Assembly: GCA_030698625.1 (NCBI GenBank)
Contig: JAUYMS010000033.1
Coordinates: forward strand, 38,361-102,360
From: Candidatus Omnitrophota bacterium
GTDB lineage: Bacteria; Omnitrophota; Omnitrophia; Omnitrophales; Aquincolibacteriaceae
DNA length: 64,000 nucleotides
Reading direction: 5' to 3'
Made by a program: the position numbers and the translations under genes. How positions within the stretch are numbered: the stretch's first letter is position 1; every line of letters begins with the position of its first letter. This document shows positions 8,977 to 17,673 of the stretch, in pieces. The notes under the pieces were generated by a model. It saw only the letters and a list, made by a program, of their open reading frames with translations. It was not told where the DNA came from and made no database searches.

Positions 8977-9448
8977 AAGACTCACCAGCGATGAAGACGA
9001 GTCTGCCAGCGACCCTTCTCCGAAGAACGCCCAGAAAACACTCCTCCCAAATATGCCGCGACGTAAAAACGAGACCGCCCGAAACGCTTCGGATTTCTTG
9101 GCCTATCTTGCCCATCAAAGTCTTGCTGAAAACCGGTGACTTTGATACTCGCTGATACGGCCGGAGAAATCCTTCGCATGTTTCTGGCGATCTCATTTTC
9201 ACGTCTCGGGTTATGGGGGCGCTTGGAGCAAGTTGAATTGTGATCCGTTAATCGAGCACAAGGAAGGGCGGACAGGGAATACTCCGGAAAAACAATTAGC
9301 GCTGTTTGCGGAGACGAGGTGATAAATTTTGGGGCGACAGTCCCAAAAATTAACTCCGAGCGAAGCAGCGCGTTTTGGAGGAGTATTTCCTGTCCGTGCT
9401 TTGGCGAAGCGTTTCGGGCGGAGTCGTTTTCAACTCGGGATGCGTACC
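8977..9448. repeat. Gene-free 472-bp stretch with degenerate inverted repeats
   Basis: I see no convincing gene here. The stretch holds copies of a degenerate unit. On the plus strand 9371-9421 reads CGTTTTGGAGGAGTATTTCC, TGTCCGTGCTTTG, then GCGAAGCGTTTCGGGCGG. The reverse complement of 9028-9092 contains close versions of both blocks in swapped order (GAAGCGTTTCGGGCGG, then TTTGGGAGGAGTGTTTTCTG). The reverse complement of 9262-9292 repeats the middle piece (GGAGTATTCCCTGTCCG). A hairpin (TTTTGGG/CCCAAAA arms) lies at about 9335-9357. Short ORFs on both strands translate the same unit (KRFGRSRF) and are probably not genes. It could be a decayed mobile or intergenic repeat. Confidence 0.55.
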
Positions 9449-10003
9449 TTATACTTTACGCAGAAAAAGAATGGCCAATCCTCCGAGCGTTCCGATTATC
9501 AGAATGGGTCCAAGCACATTGAACTTTCGACCCGATTCCCATTCTTCTTTCCCGCGGGGATTCCAAAGACCGCGCTGCCTCTTACGCGCTTCTTCTTCTA
9601 GTCTTATAAATTCAACATTCTTCTCAAACGGAAATTTCCGATAGACGTCGGCATAACCCAGCCTTATCAACTCCGCGTTCACCAGGAGATCTTCGAGATA
9701 CACATAGGCCAAACGGCGGCCGTACTTGTCATAGTGTTCTCCCGGGGGGTCCAAACGGACATCTTTACCGAGCACCAGGTCACTCAGGTAACGCTTGGCC
9801 TCCTCGCCGTAATATTCCCCCTCACGTTGATACTTAGTGTTTTCGATCTCCGGCGCATCAATGCCGATCAAACGCACCTTCTCGTTGTTCATCAACATGA
9901 GTGTATCCCCGTCGATCACGTACTGCACTTTTTCCGCCTGCGCAGTCGGTATCGCCAAAAGAAAGAAAATCGGAAGAACTCCGTAAATCGGTAGGTATTT
10001 CAT
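9449..10003 (-). CDS. Exported staphylococcal-nuclease-like (SNase) protein with C-terminal membrane anchor
   Basis: 184 residues from the ATG at 10003, chosen because AAGGGG precedes it and a signal peptide follows at once (MKYLPIYGVLPIFFLLAIP, cut near AQA-E). The SNase core keeps the key residues: VIDGDTLML (metal Asp), VRLIGIDAPE (Arg, Asp and Glu) and KYGRRLAYV (second Arg). A hydrophobic helix closes the protein (VLGPILIIGTLGGLAILFL), so the nuclease should be tethered to the membrane and face the periplasm. It starts 7 bases after the macro-domain gene stop and is last in the tatA operon. A role in degrading external nucleic acid is inference. Confidence 0.88.
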   Translation of the reverse strand: MKYLPIYGVLPIFFLLAIPTAQAEKVQYVIDGDTLMLMNNEKVRLIGIDAPEIENTKYQREGEYYGEEAKRYLSDLVLGKDVRLDPPGEHYDKYGRRLAYVYLEDLLVNAELIRLGYADVYRKFPFEKNVEFIRLEEEARKRQRGLWNPRGKEEWESGRKFNVLGPILIIGTLGGLAILFLRKV

Positions 10004-10010
10004 ACACCCC

Positions 10011-10532
10011 TTAGCAGTTAACTCTGCTTTCCTCCAAAACCTTCCGGTAAATGCCGAGATCGGCCTCGGAAAAACAAACGAATACGACCTTCTCAATCTG
10101 CGGATATTGTTTCAAACGTTCCCTTACCGTTCCCACCGCAATTCGGGACGCCTTTTCGATCGGAAAGCGATAAACCCCGGTACTGATTGACGGAAACGCA
10201 ATCGCCTTGACACCCTTTTCGTCGGCAAGCCGCAGCGAATTTTCGTAGCACTCACGCAGGCGACTCTCCTCATTCTTGGTCCCTCCGTGCCAGACAGGCC
10301 CCACGGTGTGGATCACGTATTTCGCCGGCAGATTGTAGCCTCGAGTAACCTTTGCCTGTCCTGTGGGGCATCCACCCAGGGTGCTGCATTCGGCAAGCAA
10401 TTCGGATCCCGCCTTGCGGTGTATGGCCCCGTCCACACCCCCGCCGCCTAGCAGTGTCGTATTGGCCGCATTAACGATCGCGTCCACTTCCTGATTCGTA
10501 ATATCGCCCTGAATCGCTTCAATGCATGGCAT
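10011..10532 (-). CDS. Macro-domain ADP-ribose hydrolase (YmdB/O-acetyl-ADP-ribose deacetylase type)
   Basis: 173 residues. It opens with the macro signature [20 protein letters not shown], then [14 protein letters not shown]. The second nucleotide-binding loop is [13 protein letters not shown]. Related enzymes remove ADP-ribose or acetyl-ADP-ribose in the cytoplasm. It sits between tatA (18-base gap) and the SNase gene (7-base gap). Giant 1 contains a domain resembling an ADP-ribosyltransferase, so a hydrolase of this class in the same window may be relevant, but I see no direct connection. Confidence 0.92.
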   Translation of the reverse strand: MPCIEAIQGDITNQEVDAIVNAANTTLLGGGGVDGAIHRKAGSELLAECSTLGGCPTGQAKVTRGYNLPAKYVIHTVGPVWHGGTKNEESRLRECYENSLRLADEKGVKAIAFPSISTGVYRFPIEKASRIAVGTVRERLKQYPQIEKVVFVCFSEADLGIYRKVLEESRVNC

Positions 10533-10550
10533 GACAGAATCCCAAGAGGA

Positions 10551-10718
10551 TTAATCTTTAGTTTCTTTTGTGTCCTCGTCGTCGCCCCTCATGGACTTCT
10601 TAAACTCGCGAATGCCGTCACCCAGAGATTTACCGATTTCGGGCAGCCTTTTGGCGCCAAAAAGCAGCAGAACGACAAGCACGATAACGCCAAGTTCCAA
10701 CGGACCCGGCATACTCAT
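10551..10718 (-). CDS. tatA: Sec-independent translocase TatA/TatE
   Basis: 55 residues, short enough to be missed by automatic calling. The protein has a single membrane helix ([14 protein letters not shown]) followed by the TatA hallmark [17 protein letters not shown], an amphipathic helix and an acidic tail ([12 protein letters not shown]). A perfect AGGAGGT lies six bases before the ATG at 10718. TatA polymerises to form the pore through which folded proteins with twin-arginine signals cross the inner membrane. No tatC or tatB is in the window. It is the first gene of the unit tatA, macro-domain hydrolase, SNase. Confidence 0.93.
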   Translation of the reverse strand: MSMPGPLELGVIVLVVLLLFGAKRLPEIGKSLGDGIREFKKSMRGDDEDTKETKD

Positions 10719-10779
10719 AAGTTACCTCCTGTTTAGATTAGTAATAGCTTCACTTCGTTCTTCGAGCCGAAACTGATGT

Positions 10780-12363
10780 TCAATAAATGCGGAGGATTGG
10801 TGTCGGGACGGCAGGATTTGAACCTGCGACATCCTGCTCCCAAAGCAGGCGCGCTAGCCAGGCTGCGCTACGCCCCGGTGTTCCAGGTCTTCCTTGTCGA
10901 CTAAGCTTAATGCGCTCAGCGGTTAGCCGTTCCGCTGCGACTCCCGTTGTCCCGCCATCAACCACCGTCACTTCGTGTTCAATAAACTTGGCGATGGTCC
11001 CGTTATCGTTATTTACCCGGATAATGGCATCAGCGATGCAACCGGAACACGTACCGGATTGGTCGGGAAGATCGTCATACTCGAAAATTGCGAAACCGCC
11101 ATCAGGTCCGAAAGAAATATTTGTGAAGTTAAAGCGGAAGGCTTTTGCGTTAATTGTCCCCACCAAACGCGCACCTGCCGCGCCAAGACCGCCTATCTCA
11201 CCGGCGAAATCAACATCATATCGGATATTGTAAGAGCCGACCGAACTCACGCCATCGAGCAAATTGAATCCCTGCCCCTGAAAGGAGAAAGCTCCTGTCG
11301 TAATATTACGGAGGTCGGCGAATGTCGCCACGCCATTCACGACATCCAGGACCGAGGCAGCCTGGAGCGCAGCTTGTTGGGCTTTCAAAAGGCCTTTCTC
11401 GGTATAGCGGGAAAACAACTCAGCGTCTTGCACCGGAATAATGCTCCCTGCCGTATCCTGACCTGCGAGTTCGGCTCCTGATCGACTCCCGCCTTGCGAT
11501 AACTGCGGTGCCTGTCCGTCGTGCGGCGGCGGTGCCTTATCGGCATCGTCGGAAGACGCGTCGTCTGTGTCGTCTACTGCTTGAGCTCCGCTTTTTTTAG
11601 GAGATGCTGCCCGCGGCCCGGTTGGCACAAGAAGCTGGCCGGTGAGTTGCTGTAAGCGCTCCGGAGCTGCTTGAAAAGCGCGACTGGGTGCGCTGCCGAT
11701 CCCTATAATTTCAGCTGCATAACCGGTCCGATAGACAAGTGTTTCCGCGGACTTACCTCCGATTTCATTCTTTAACACGAAACTCCCTGGCGGTTTGCCG
11801 GCATTGTTTTTTTCACCGGGGCCCATGAGCGCCACGAACGATTGCGTTCCGGTGACCTCCCCGGCCACAATGGTACCTCGGACGCCTATCGTTCCGATGG
11901 GAAGTCTCACTTCCATATCGCTCGGATTCTTTCGAGCGATCTTGCCGGTCACAAACCGGAAAACGCCCCGCGTGATCCTGGCTTTCAGCCGGCCTGCGTC
12001 TGTTGCCGGATCATACACAAATTCATCGATAACAACCGCGCTGTTGGGACCTATGGTAAACACTGTCTGGTCCAGCAATAAAATCTGCAAGGTACCGCTA
12101 TCATCGGTAGCGACTTCATCACCCAAAAAAATCGCATCTCCGCTGCCGGCAATGCGTCCGACCTGGCCGGTGCGCACGATCTCAACCGTACCGCTGACCG
12201 CGGCTGCGATCCCGATCCGGGACAGGCCCGGAGTCAAGGAAACAGGCCCGATAAGCGCTGCTGGAGTCGCTGCAAAAGCGGGAACAGGTAAGAGAAGGAG
12301 GGCCAGTCCTAACAAATAATAGGTCTTGGAGGATGCGCAGCCCCTCTGTTGTTGATTATTCAT
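10780..12363 (-). CDS. Exported FecR-domain protein; reading frame runs through the tRNA-Pro gene
   Basis: 527 residues from the ATG at 12363. A signal peptide covers residues 1-31 (YYLLGLALLLLPVPAFAA-TP). A FecR domain follows at about 50-165 (GSGDAIFLGDEVATDDSG, FTIGPNSAVVIDEFVYDP, GTIGVRGTIVAG), as in proteins that anchor carbohydrate or sensory assemblies in the periplasm. An acidic, proline-rich linker lies near 265-295, then a beta-rich C-terminal domain. The last 33 or so residues come from the tRNA-Pro sequence and its flank (LWEQDVAGSNPAVPT), which is not normal protein sequence. The natural stop was probably lost, or the tRNA was inserted or moved into the gene end. Confidence 0.82.
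   Translation of the reverse strand: MNNQQQRGCASSKTYYLLGLALLLLPVPAFAATPAALIGPVSLTPGLSRIGIAAAVSGTVEIVRTGQVGRIAGSGDAIFLGDEVATDDSGTLQILLLDQTVFTIGPNSAVVIDEFVYDPATDAGRLKARITRGVFRFVTGKIARKNPSDMEVRLPIGTIGVRGTIVAGEVTGTQSFVALMGPGEKNNAGKPPGSFVLKNEIGGKSAETLVYRTGYAAEIIGIGSAPSRAFQAAPERLQQLTGQLLVPTGPRAASPKKSGAQAVDDTDDASSDDADKAPPPHDGQAPQLSQGGSRSGAELAGQDTAGSIIPVQDAELFSRYTEKGLLKAQQAALQAASVLDVVNGVATFADLRNITTGAFSFQGQGFNLLDGVSSVGSYNIRYDVDFAGEIGGLGAAGARLVGTINAKAFRFNFTNISFGPDGGFAIFEYDDLPDQSGTCSGCIADAIIRVNNDNGTIAKFIEHEVTVVDGGTTGVAAERLTAERIKLSRQGRPGTPGRSAAWLARLLWEQDVAGSNPAVPTPILRIY
10803..10877 (-). tRNA. tRNA-Pro (anticodon TGG), CCA not encoded
   Basis: On the minus strand the acceptor arms CGGGGCG and CGTCCCG pair, with one G-T. 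The D stem is GCGC/GCGC, and the anticodon stem CCTGC/GCAGG encloses loop TTTGGGA with anticodon TGG. The T stem GCAGG/CCTGC encloses TTCAAAT, and the discriminator base is A. The following bases are CAC, so the CCA tail must be added after transcription. The whole gene lies inside the 3' end of the FecR-protein reading frame on the same strand. Confidence 0.95.
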
Positions 12364-12369
12364 ATCGGT

Positions 12370-12398
12370 ATATTATCGGTGCCCGGCTTTAGAGTCTA
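12370..12398 (-). promoter_or_regulatory. Candidate leaderless promoter of the FecR-protein gene
   Basis: On the minus strand TAGACT (12393-12398), a 17-base spacer and TAATAT (12370-12375) are followed after only six bases by the ATG at 12363. There is no ribosome binding site. This is the same geometry as the lexA promoter. Confidence 0.45.
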
Positions 12399-12432
12399 CA
12401 GGTTTCCGAACGGGATGACGGTGATTTTCATA

Positions 12433-13515
12433 CTAGAAGATCGAACGCTCTTTGTGGATGCTCAATATCAGCCCCAGGGCGATGGACGTCGCCAGAAATG
12501 AAGAGCCGCCATAGCTGATCAGAGGCAACGTCAACCCCGTAATAGGCATGAGCCCGATACTCATCCCGATATTGATAAATACTTGCGCAAACAAAATGGC
12601 CGCAATGCCCGCAGCCAGTAGCTTAGCCTTAATGTCGGTCGTATGGCTTATGACCTGGAATATTGAGCGGAACAAAATTCCGTACAGCAGAAGCACGAGT
12701 AAGGCTCCCAAGAACCCCCACTCTTCCCCGATCACGCAAAAGATAAAATCCGTGTGATGCTCGGGCACAAATTTCAACTGACTCTGTGTTCCGTGTAGAA
12801 AGCCCTTACCCCAAAACCCCCCGGCGCCGACTGCAATTCGTGATTGCAATGCCGTATACCCCGCTCCGAGCGGATCCAGGCTGGGATTCAGAAATACCAG
12901 AATGCGCTTTTTTTGGTAACCCTCTAAGGTCTGCCATGCGAGAGGGATTGAGATCAGTCCGGCGATGAAGGCAAAGATAATATACCGGTACCGAATTCCC
13001 CAGAGAAACAGGACAACAACGGCCATCGGAAGAAACAGCAAGGCCGTGCCGAGATCGGGTTGTTTCATGATAAGAAAGCATGGGAGTAGCACCAAGGCAA
13101 TCGCAAGTAGAAGGCTGCGATTATTTTGCTCCCAGGGATTCACGCTTCCCAGAAAATGCGCCAAAGCAAGAACTGTCGCAAGCTTGGCAAATTCAGACGG
13201 CTGCAAAACAAGCGAGCCGACACGGATCCATCGCTGGGCCCCAAGCCGGATATCCCCCGCGAACAAAACCCAGACAAGAAGAACCATGAAGACCACGTAC
13301 AGCAACAGGGAGACACTCAAAAAAGAACGGTAACTCAAAAACGGAATTACAAAGAGGAAGATCAAACCGCCGCCCGCCCACAACACCTGTTTCAATTCAT
13401 ATTGGCTCGGATCATGATAAGAAGCGCTGTAGGTGAACAGCACCCCCATCACAGACAGACCGATAATCGAATAGACGAGCGGCCAGTGAATGCCTTTAGC
13501 CCACCGTTGGAACAT
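12433..13515 (-). CDS. rodA: Rod-shape SEDS glycosyltransferase RodA
   Basis: 360 residues from the ATG at 13515. This start is chosen over the upstream in-frame codons because GGAGGG lies six bases before it and the protein then begins like RodA (MFQRWAKGIHWPLVYSIIGL). About ten membrane segments are visible. SEDS signatures are present: GAQRWIRVGSLVLQPSEFAK, KQPDLGTALLFLP, FVPEHHTDFIFCVIGEEWG and TGLTLPLISYGGSS. RodA polymerises glycan strands from lipid II with its partner PBP2. Its first 20 bases overlap the end of mrdA, so the two are coupled. It is the last gene of the elongasome operon. Confidence 0.95.
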   Translation of the reverse strand: MFQRWAKGIHWPLVYSIIGLSVMGVLFTYSASYHDPSQYELKQVLWAGGGLIFLFVIPFLSYRSFLSVSLLLYVVFMVLLVWVLFAGDIRLGAQRWIRVGSLVLQPSEFAKLATVLALAHFLGSVNPWEQNNRSLLLAIALVLLPCFLIMKQPDLGTALLFLPMAVVVLFLWGIRYRYIIFAFIAGLISIPLAWQTLEGYQKKRILVFLNPSLDPLGAGYTALQSRIAVGAGGFWGKGFLHGTQSQLKFVPEHHTDFIFCVIGEEWGFLGALLVLLLYGILFRSIFQVISHTTDIKAKLLAAGIAAILFAQVFINIGMSIGLMPITGLTLPLISYGGSSFLATSIALGLILSIHKERSIF

Positions 13516-15220
13516 ACATCGCCCTCCATATATCCAGCATCTCTTTGGCGATACCGGCAGCGACAACACCGCCGGAACCTCCGTGTTCCACAAAAACGAC
13601 GAAAGCAATCTCGGGCTTTGCGTAGGGAAAGAAACCGGTAATCCAGCTATGCGCCGTCTTCGGCGGAACTTGCGCCGTGCCGGTCTTCGCAGCCATTTTC
13701 TCGAAGTCGACACGCGCCAGCTGGCCGGTGCCGTAATCGGACTGGACCACATTCAGCATTGCACGCCGAATCACTTTTAAGTTCTCCTCCCGGATGGCCA
13801 CCCTCTCTTTGGAACGCGCCTTTTCGGGATGATTATGCAGCAATGTGGGCTCTACGAACTTTCCACCCTTGGCAATCGTAGCTGTCAAACGCAAAATCTG
13901 AATCGGCGAAGTAAGAAGGTACGTCTGTCCGATACCGAAACTCAATGTCTCTCCCTGATACCATTTTTCGTTGTATTTGTTTTTCTTCCAAGCCGAGTCC
14001 GGCACAAGACCCGGAGCAATGTTGGTCATCTCAACCTGCAGAGCCTCGCCCAAACCCAATTCCCGGGCATAGCGTGCGATATCATCGGCGGTCACACGCT
14101 TTGCCAGATTATAGAAATAAACGTTACAAGAACGCTCGATAGCCTCGTAAAGATTGAGACTCCCATGCCCCGACTTGTACCAGCAGTGGTACTTCCTGCC
14201 GCCTGGCTTAAGCTGAAAATAGCCGGGACAATTGAAGTGCGAATCGGGCGTGATCGTCCCCTTCTCCAAACCCGCAATAGCCGTCACCAGCTTAAAAACC
14301 GATCCCGGAGGATAAGCAGAGCTCACACCGCGATCAATGAGGGGCGCGTTCTTGTCCCTAAGAAACTCCATCCTCTCTTTACCCTGCCCGGGCGTTACAA
14401 ACACATTCGGATTAAACGACGGTGTGCTGGCTAAGGCGACGAATTCTTCCGATTCCAGATCCAACACCATGAGCGAGGCATGTTTGTCTTTGAGCAATTC
14501 CATCATGCGTGTCTGAAATTCAAGGTCTATCGAAAGGGACAAATCCTCACCGACCTCGGCCTTCCTTTCGCTCAGAACGCTCATGAGCTCCCCTTTCGCA
14601 TTGACTTCAAGTTGCCGCCCGCCTCGCCAGCCGCGAAGGCGCATGTCATAGATCCTTTCTATTCCGGCACGGCCGATCCAAGATTGCAATCCATACCGGT
14701 CCCTCTGACCGTCGTACTTGTCATATTCAGCAGGACTTATCTTTCCGATAAAACCGATAATGTGCGATGCGGTTTCGGCATACGGGTAATGTCTCAGCGA
14801 CGAAATCCTGATACGAACACCCTGTAGCTCAGGCCGGCGCTCTTCAATGTGAAACGCCAGGGTTCGCCCGACATCTTCCTCGATAACCGCCGGCGCAAAC
14901 GGATACTCGCGCCGCGCGCTCATGCGATTTCGGATTTCTTGCTCACTAAGATTGAGAATGTTGGAAAGGTAACCAAAAACTTCGGGCGTAACGTCTTCGG
15001 GGGTAGCGACAATGTCATATGACGGACGATTTGTCGCCATGAGTCGGCCGTTGCGGTCAAACACTCGTCCGCGCGGCGCCTCCAGAGGAATTAATCGGAT
15101 CCGGTTCTTTTCACCGAGGCTACGATAATAGGGGCCCTTTATTACCTGAACGCGGAACAGACTTACACCAAGGGTGGCGAGACCGATAAAAAACAAAAAC
15201 CGCAGAATAAGAAAACGCAT
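13496..15220 (-). CDS. mrdA: Penicillin-binding protein 2 (elongasome transpeptidase)
   Basis: 574 residues. One N-terminal membrane helix (FLILRFLFFIGLATLGVSLF) is followed by the pedestal domain (RIRLIPLEAPRGRVFDRNGR) and the transpeptidase domain. Catalytic motifs are intact: SxxK at Ser307 (PPGSVFK), SxN in ERSCNVYFYN and KTGT at Lys512. It crosslinks peptidoglycan in the periplasm with RodA. It follows mreD by two bases and overlaps rodA by 20, in the classic order mreB-mreC-mreD-mrdA-rodA. Confidence 0.95.
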   Translation of the reverse strand: MRFLILRFLFFIGLATLGVSLFRVQVIKGPYYRSLGEKNRIRLIPLEAPRGRVFDRNGRLMATNRPSYDIVATPEDVTPEVFGYLSNILNLSEQEIRNRMSARREYPFAPAVIEEDVGRTLAFHIEERRPELQGVRIRISSLRHYPYAETASHIIGFIGKISPAEYDKYDGQRDRYGLQSWIGRAGIERIYDMRLRGWRGGRQLEVNAKGELMSVLSERKAEVGEDLSLSIDLEFQTRMMELLKDKHASLMVLDLESEEFVALASTPSFNPNVFVTPGQGKERMEFLRDKNAPLIDRGVSSAYPPGSVFKLVTAIAGLEKGTITPDSHFNCPGYFQLKPGGRKYHCWYKSGHGSLNLYEAIERSCNVYFYNLAKRVTADDIARYARELGLGEALQVEMTNIAPGLVPDSAWKKNKYNEKWYQGETLSFGIGQTYLLTSPIQILRLTATIAKGGKFVEPTLLHNHPEKARSKERVAIREENLKVIRRAMLNVVQSDYGTGQLARVDFEKMAAKTGTAQVPPKTAHSWITGFFPYAKPEIAFVVFVEHGGSGGVVAAGIAKEMLDIWRAMYVPTVG

Positions 15221-15222
15221 TC

Positions 15223-15741
15223 TTATCGAAAAAGTTCATATTGTTTTAAGAAAAGGCGTTCGTGAAACCACCACGCCGTCACGATTGCAAATAAGGGCAT
15301 GATTGCCGTGGCATAGAGCGCCGAACCAAGGCAAATCGCCACATTGTACCATCTAAGACCCACGGCATGAGATATAAAACTGCACACGACAAGAACGGCG
15401 AGGTTAACGACAAAGACGAATAGAAAGGTCGAAAGAAGCCGTATAAGCGTCGATCTGCGATCCATTTTCTGGGCAATAATATCGAGGGCCAGGGACACGG
15501 CAAAAAGGCTGACAAGCTCAACCCCGAACGGAAGCGTGCTGACAAGATCGCGCGACAGGCCGATCAGAAGGGCCGCCGGAAGCGTCTTCTGCCACCCCCA
15601 GTGAAAAGCGGCATAGGGAATAAAAAGATAGCCGAATATGGGTCGCGTGTCACCGATCTGCAAAGCCGGTGAGAACGCCATATCTAGAATCAGGAGAAAT
15701 AAAACATAGAGAAAAACGCGCGGGGACATTAATCGCGGCAT
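15223..15741 (-). CDS. mreD: Rod shape-determining protein MreD
   Basis: 172 residues, the usual size, with five or six membrane segments (VFLYVLFLLILDMAF, LFAVSLALDIIAQ, FVFVVNLAVLVVCSF). Sequence conservation in this family is low, so the call rests on hydropathy, length and the position between mreC (13-base overlap) and mrdA. MreD is the membrane component that links MreC to the transpeptidase and glycosyltransferase. Confidence 0.9.
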   Translation of the reverse strand: MPRLMSPRVFLYVLFLLILDMAFSPALQIGDTRPIFGYLFIPYAAFHWGWQKTLPAALLIGLSRDLVSTLPFGVELVSLFAVSLALDIIAQKMDRRSTLIRLLSTFLFVFVVNLAVLVVCSFISHAVGLRWYNVAICLGSALYATAIMPLFAIVTAWWFHERLFLKQYELFR

Positions 15742-16514
15742 AAAACTTCCTCGATACGCGTCAGCGGCGCAAAGGGTTTGACATAGGCCACCAAATGGAG
15801 CCCGTCACTTGCCCTTGTCACGGATTCGACCCTGCCTATACGCAACCCCTTCGGGAAGATACCCGTCAGCCCCGAAGTCAGGACCGTCTCCCCGACCTGG
15901 GCCTCGCTGTCCAGATCAAGATAATGCATCTTTAAAACGGGACTACCGTCTCCGGAAACAACCCCGTGGGCTCTCGATTCGCTAAGGATGGCGCTTACGC
16001 GAGCTTCTGCGTCGGAAAGCATAATAACATGAGTCGTAATCGGCCCAAGTGTCAGGACGCGTCCAACAAGACCCTCGGGCGTGATTACCGCCATATCTCT
16101 CTTAATGCCGTGAGCCGAGCCCTTATCAAGTATGAGCGTCTTCCTCCACGGCGAAACATCCCATGCAATCACACGAGCGGCAATCAATTCCGCCTTCACC
16201 TCTTCGCGGAAATCCAATAACTTCTTGAGCCTCAGATTTTCCTTTTCCACCTCGCCAGCGGCAGCAACTTCTGACTCCAGTTCTACGATACGCCGCTTGT
16301 CCTGCTCCTGCTCGTGAAAGGTCCCCCAGAAATTCGAAACGGTTGTCTGGGATTCCCGCACAAAAAAGGACGCGCCGCTTGCAACCCAAAGGGCAGGCTT
16401 TAAAAAAGCGGCCGTAAGGTTGTGTGTTTGTTGGCTTACAGAGGGTTGGATCAGCAACAGGACTATGGGAATTGCGATCAGGGGAAGAAAGGTGCGGCCG
16501 TGCTTGAGACGCAT
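15729..16514 (-). CDS. mreC: Rod shape-determining protein MreC
   Basis: 261 residues. One N-terminal helix (RTFLPLIAIPIVLLLIQPS) anchors the protein. A coiled coil follows at about 65-105 (EQEQDKRRIVELESEVAAAG). The periplasmic beta domains have the family motifs LDKGSAHGIKRDMAVITPEGLVG (20 of which are DKGSAHGIKRDMAVITPEGL) and LTSGLTGIFPKGLRIGRV. MreC activates PBP2. It lies 25 bases after mreB and overlaps mreD. Confidence 0.94.
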   Translation of the reverse strand: MRLKHGRTFLPLIAIPIVLLLIQPSVSQQTHNLTAAFLKPALWVASGASFFVRESQTTVSNFWGTFHEQEQDKRRIVELESEVAAAGEVEKENLRLKKLLDFREEVKAELIAARVIAWDVSPWRKTLILDKGSAHGIKRDMAVITPEGLVGRVLTLGPITTHVIMLSDAEARVSAILSESRAHGVVSGDGSPVLKMHYLDLDSEAQVGETVLTSGLTGIFPKGLRIGRVESVTRASDGLHLVAYVKPFAPLTRIEEVLCRD

Positions 16515-16539
16515 GGAATCACCTTCCTAAAACAGCAAT

Positions 16540-17592
16540 TTAATAATGTCTGCCGTTTGAGACGTTTACTTGAAGTCGCTTAAGGAGATGGAACTCATTC
16601 AAATATCGGCCCGTGCCCAAGGCAATGGCCGTTAACGGGTCGTCGGCGATGTGAACGGGGAGACCTGTTTCTTCGCTGATGAGTTTATCAAATCCACGCA
16701 GAAGGGCTCCGCCGCCGGCGACAATCAGGCCACGGTCAATAAGATCCGCGGAGAGTTCCGGCGGTGTGCGTTCCAGAGCGATACGGACGGCCTCAAGAAT
16801 GGAAGAAATCGGCTCAGACGTCGCTTCACGGACTTCTTCGCTTGTAATGGTCACGGTCTTCGGAAGACCGGCCAAGATATCACGGCCCTTAACATCCAGG
16901 GTCATTTCTTCTTCAAGAGGATAGGCAGACCCGATACGAATTTTAATCTCCTCGGCCGTTCTTTCACCGATCAAGAGATTGTACGTCTTTTTCATGTGGG
17001 CAATGATGGCTTCGTCAAATTCATCTCCGCCGATACGAATGCTTTTTGAAAAAACGATTCCAGAAAGAGAGATCACCGCAATTTCGGTTGTTCCTCCGCC
17101 GATATCGATAATCATATTTCCGGCGGGCTCCTGAATCGGAAGTCCGACACCAATCGCTGCGGCAATCGGCTCTTCAACGAGATAGACAGGATTACGTGCA
17201 CCGGCACGTTCGGCGGAATCCTTCACTGCCCTCTTCTCGACTTCGGTAATCCCGCTAGGAACCGCTATGACAACGCGCGGGCTGACCAGATTACTGCGGC
17301 GGTGAACTTTGCGAATAAAATAACGTAACATGGCTTCCGTAATGTCAAAGTCTGCGATCACGCCATCTTTCATGGGACGAATCGCCTCAATGCTTCCGGG
17401 AGTACGGCCCAACATGCGCTTGGCTTCTTCACCCACTGCCAAGACGGTGTGGGAAACTTTATCGATGGCAACAACGGAAGGTTCACACAACACAACGCCT
17501 TGTCCTTTGACATAGACAAGCGTATTCGCAGTACCTAAATCGATACCGATATCACTAGAGAAGAAACCGAGGAGACGATCGACTAAAACCAT
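16540..17592 (-). CDS. mreB: Bacterial actin MreB
   Basis: 350 residues, full length. Actin/Hsp70-type ATP-binding motifs are present: [20 protein letters not shown] at the N-terminus, [15 protein letters not shown] in the middle and [16 protein letters not shown] near the C-terminus. It forms membrane-bound filaments that position the elongasome. It heads the operon; a strong promoter lies 50 bases upstream. Confidence 0.97.
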   Translation of the reverse strand: MVLVDRLLGFFSSDIGIDLGTANTLVYVKGQGVVLCEPSVVAIDKVSHTVLAVGEEAKRMLGRTPGSIEAIRPMKDGVIADFDITEAMLRYFIRKVHRRSNLVSPRVVIAVPSGITEVEKRAVKDSAERAGARNPVYLVEEPIAAAIGVGLPIQEPAGNMIIDIGGGTTEIAVISLSGIVFSKSIRIGGDEFDEAIIAHMKKTYNLLIGERTAEEIKIRIGSAYPLEEEMTLDVKGRDILAGLPKTVTITSEEVREATSEPISSILEAVRIALERTPPELSADLIDRGLIVAGGGALLRGFDKLISEETGLPVHIADDPLTAIALGTGRYLNEFHLLKRLQVNVSNGRHY

Positions 17593-17641
17593 GGGTCAGT
17601 TAATTTCCTTTATAGAGGGAATTCCTTCTGAGAAGTGAATA

Positions 17642-17670
17642 AGTATATTAAAACACAGGAGATCTGTCAA
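17642..17670 (-). promoter_or_regulatory. Promoter of the mreB-mreC-mreD-mrdA-rodA operon
   Basis: On the minus strand TTGACA (17665-17670) and TATACT (17642-17647) are separated by exactly 17 bases, the same hexamers as the lexA promoter. The -35 begins four bases after the aroA stop codon. Transcription should start near 17635, leaving a leader of about 43 bases before the mreB ATG. Confidence 0.85.
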
Positions 17671-17673
17671 AAA

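Noticed and set aside
9248..9360. Possible integron attC-like site (GTTAATC ... AATTAAC)
   Set aside because: The arms are in the wrong order for attC core sites, and no integrase or cassette array is present.
9329..9601. Plus-strand 90-residue ORF, and related ORFs on both strands, over the repeat cluster and SNase gene end
   Set aside because: They translate the degenerate repeat unit or the antisense of the nuclease gene, and lack ribosome sites and family signatures.
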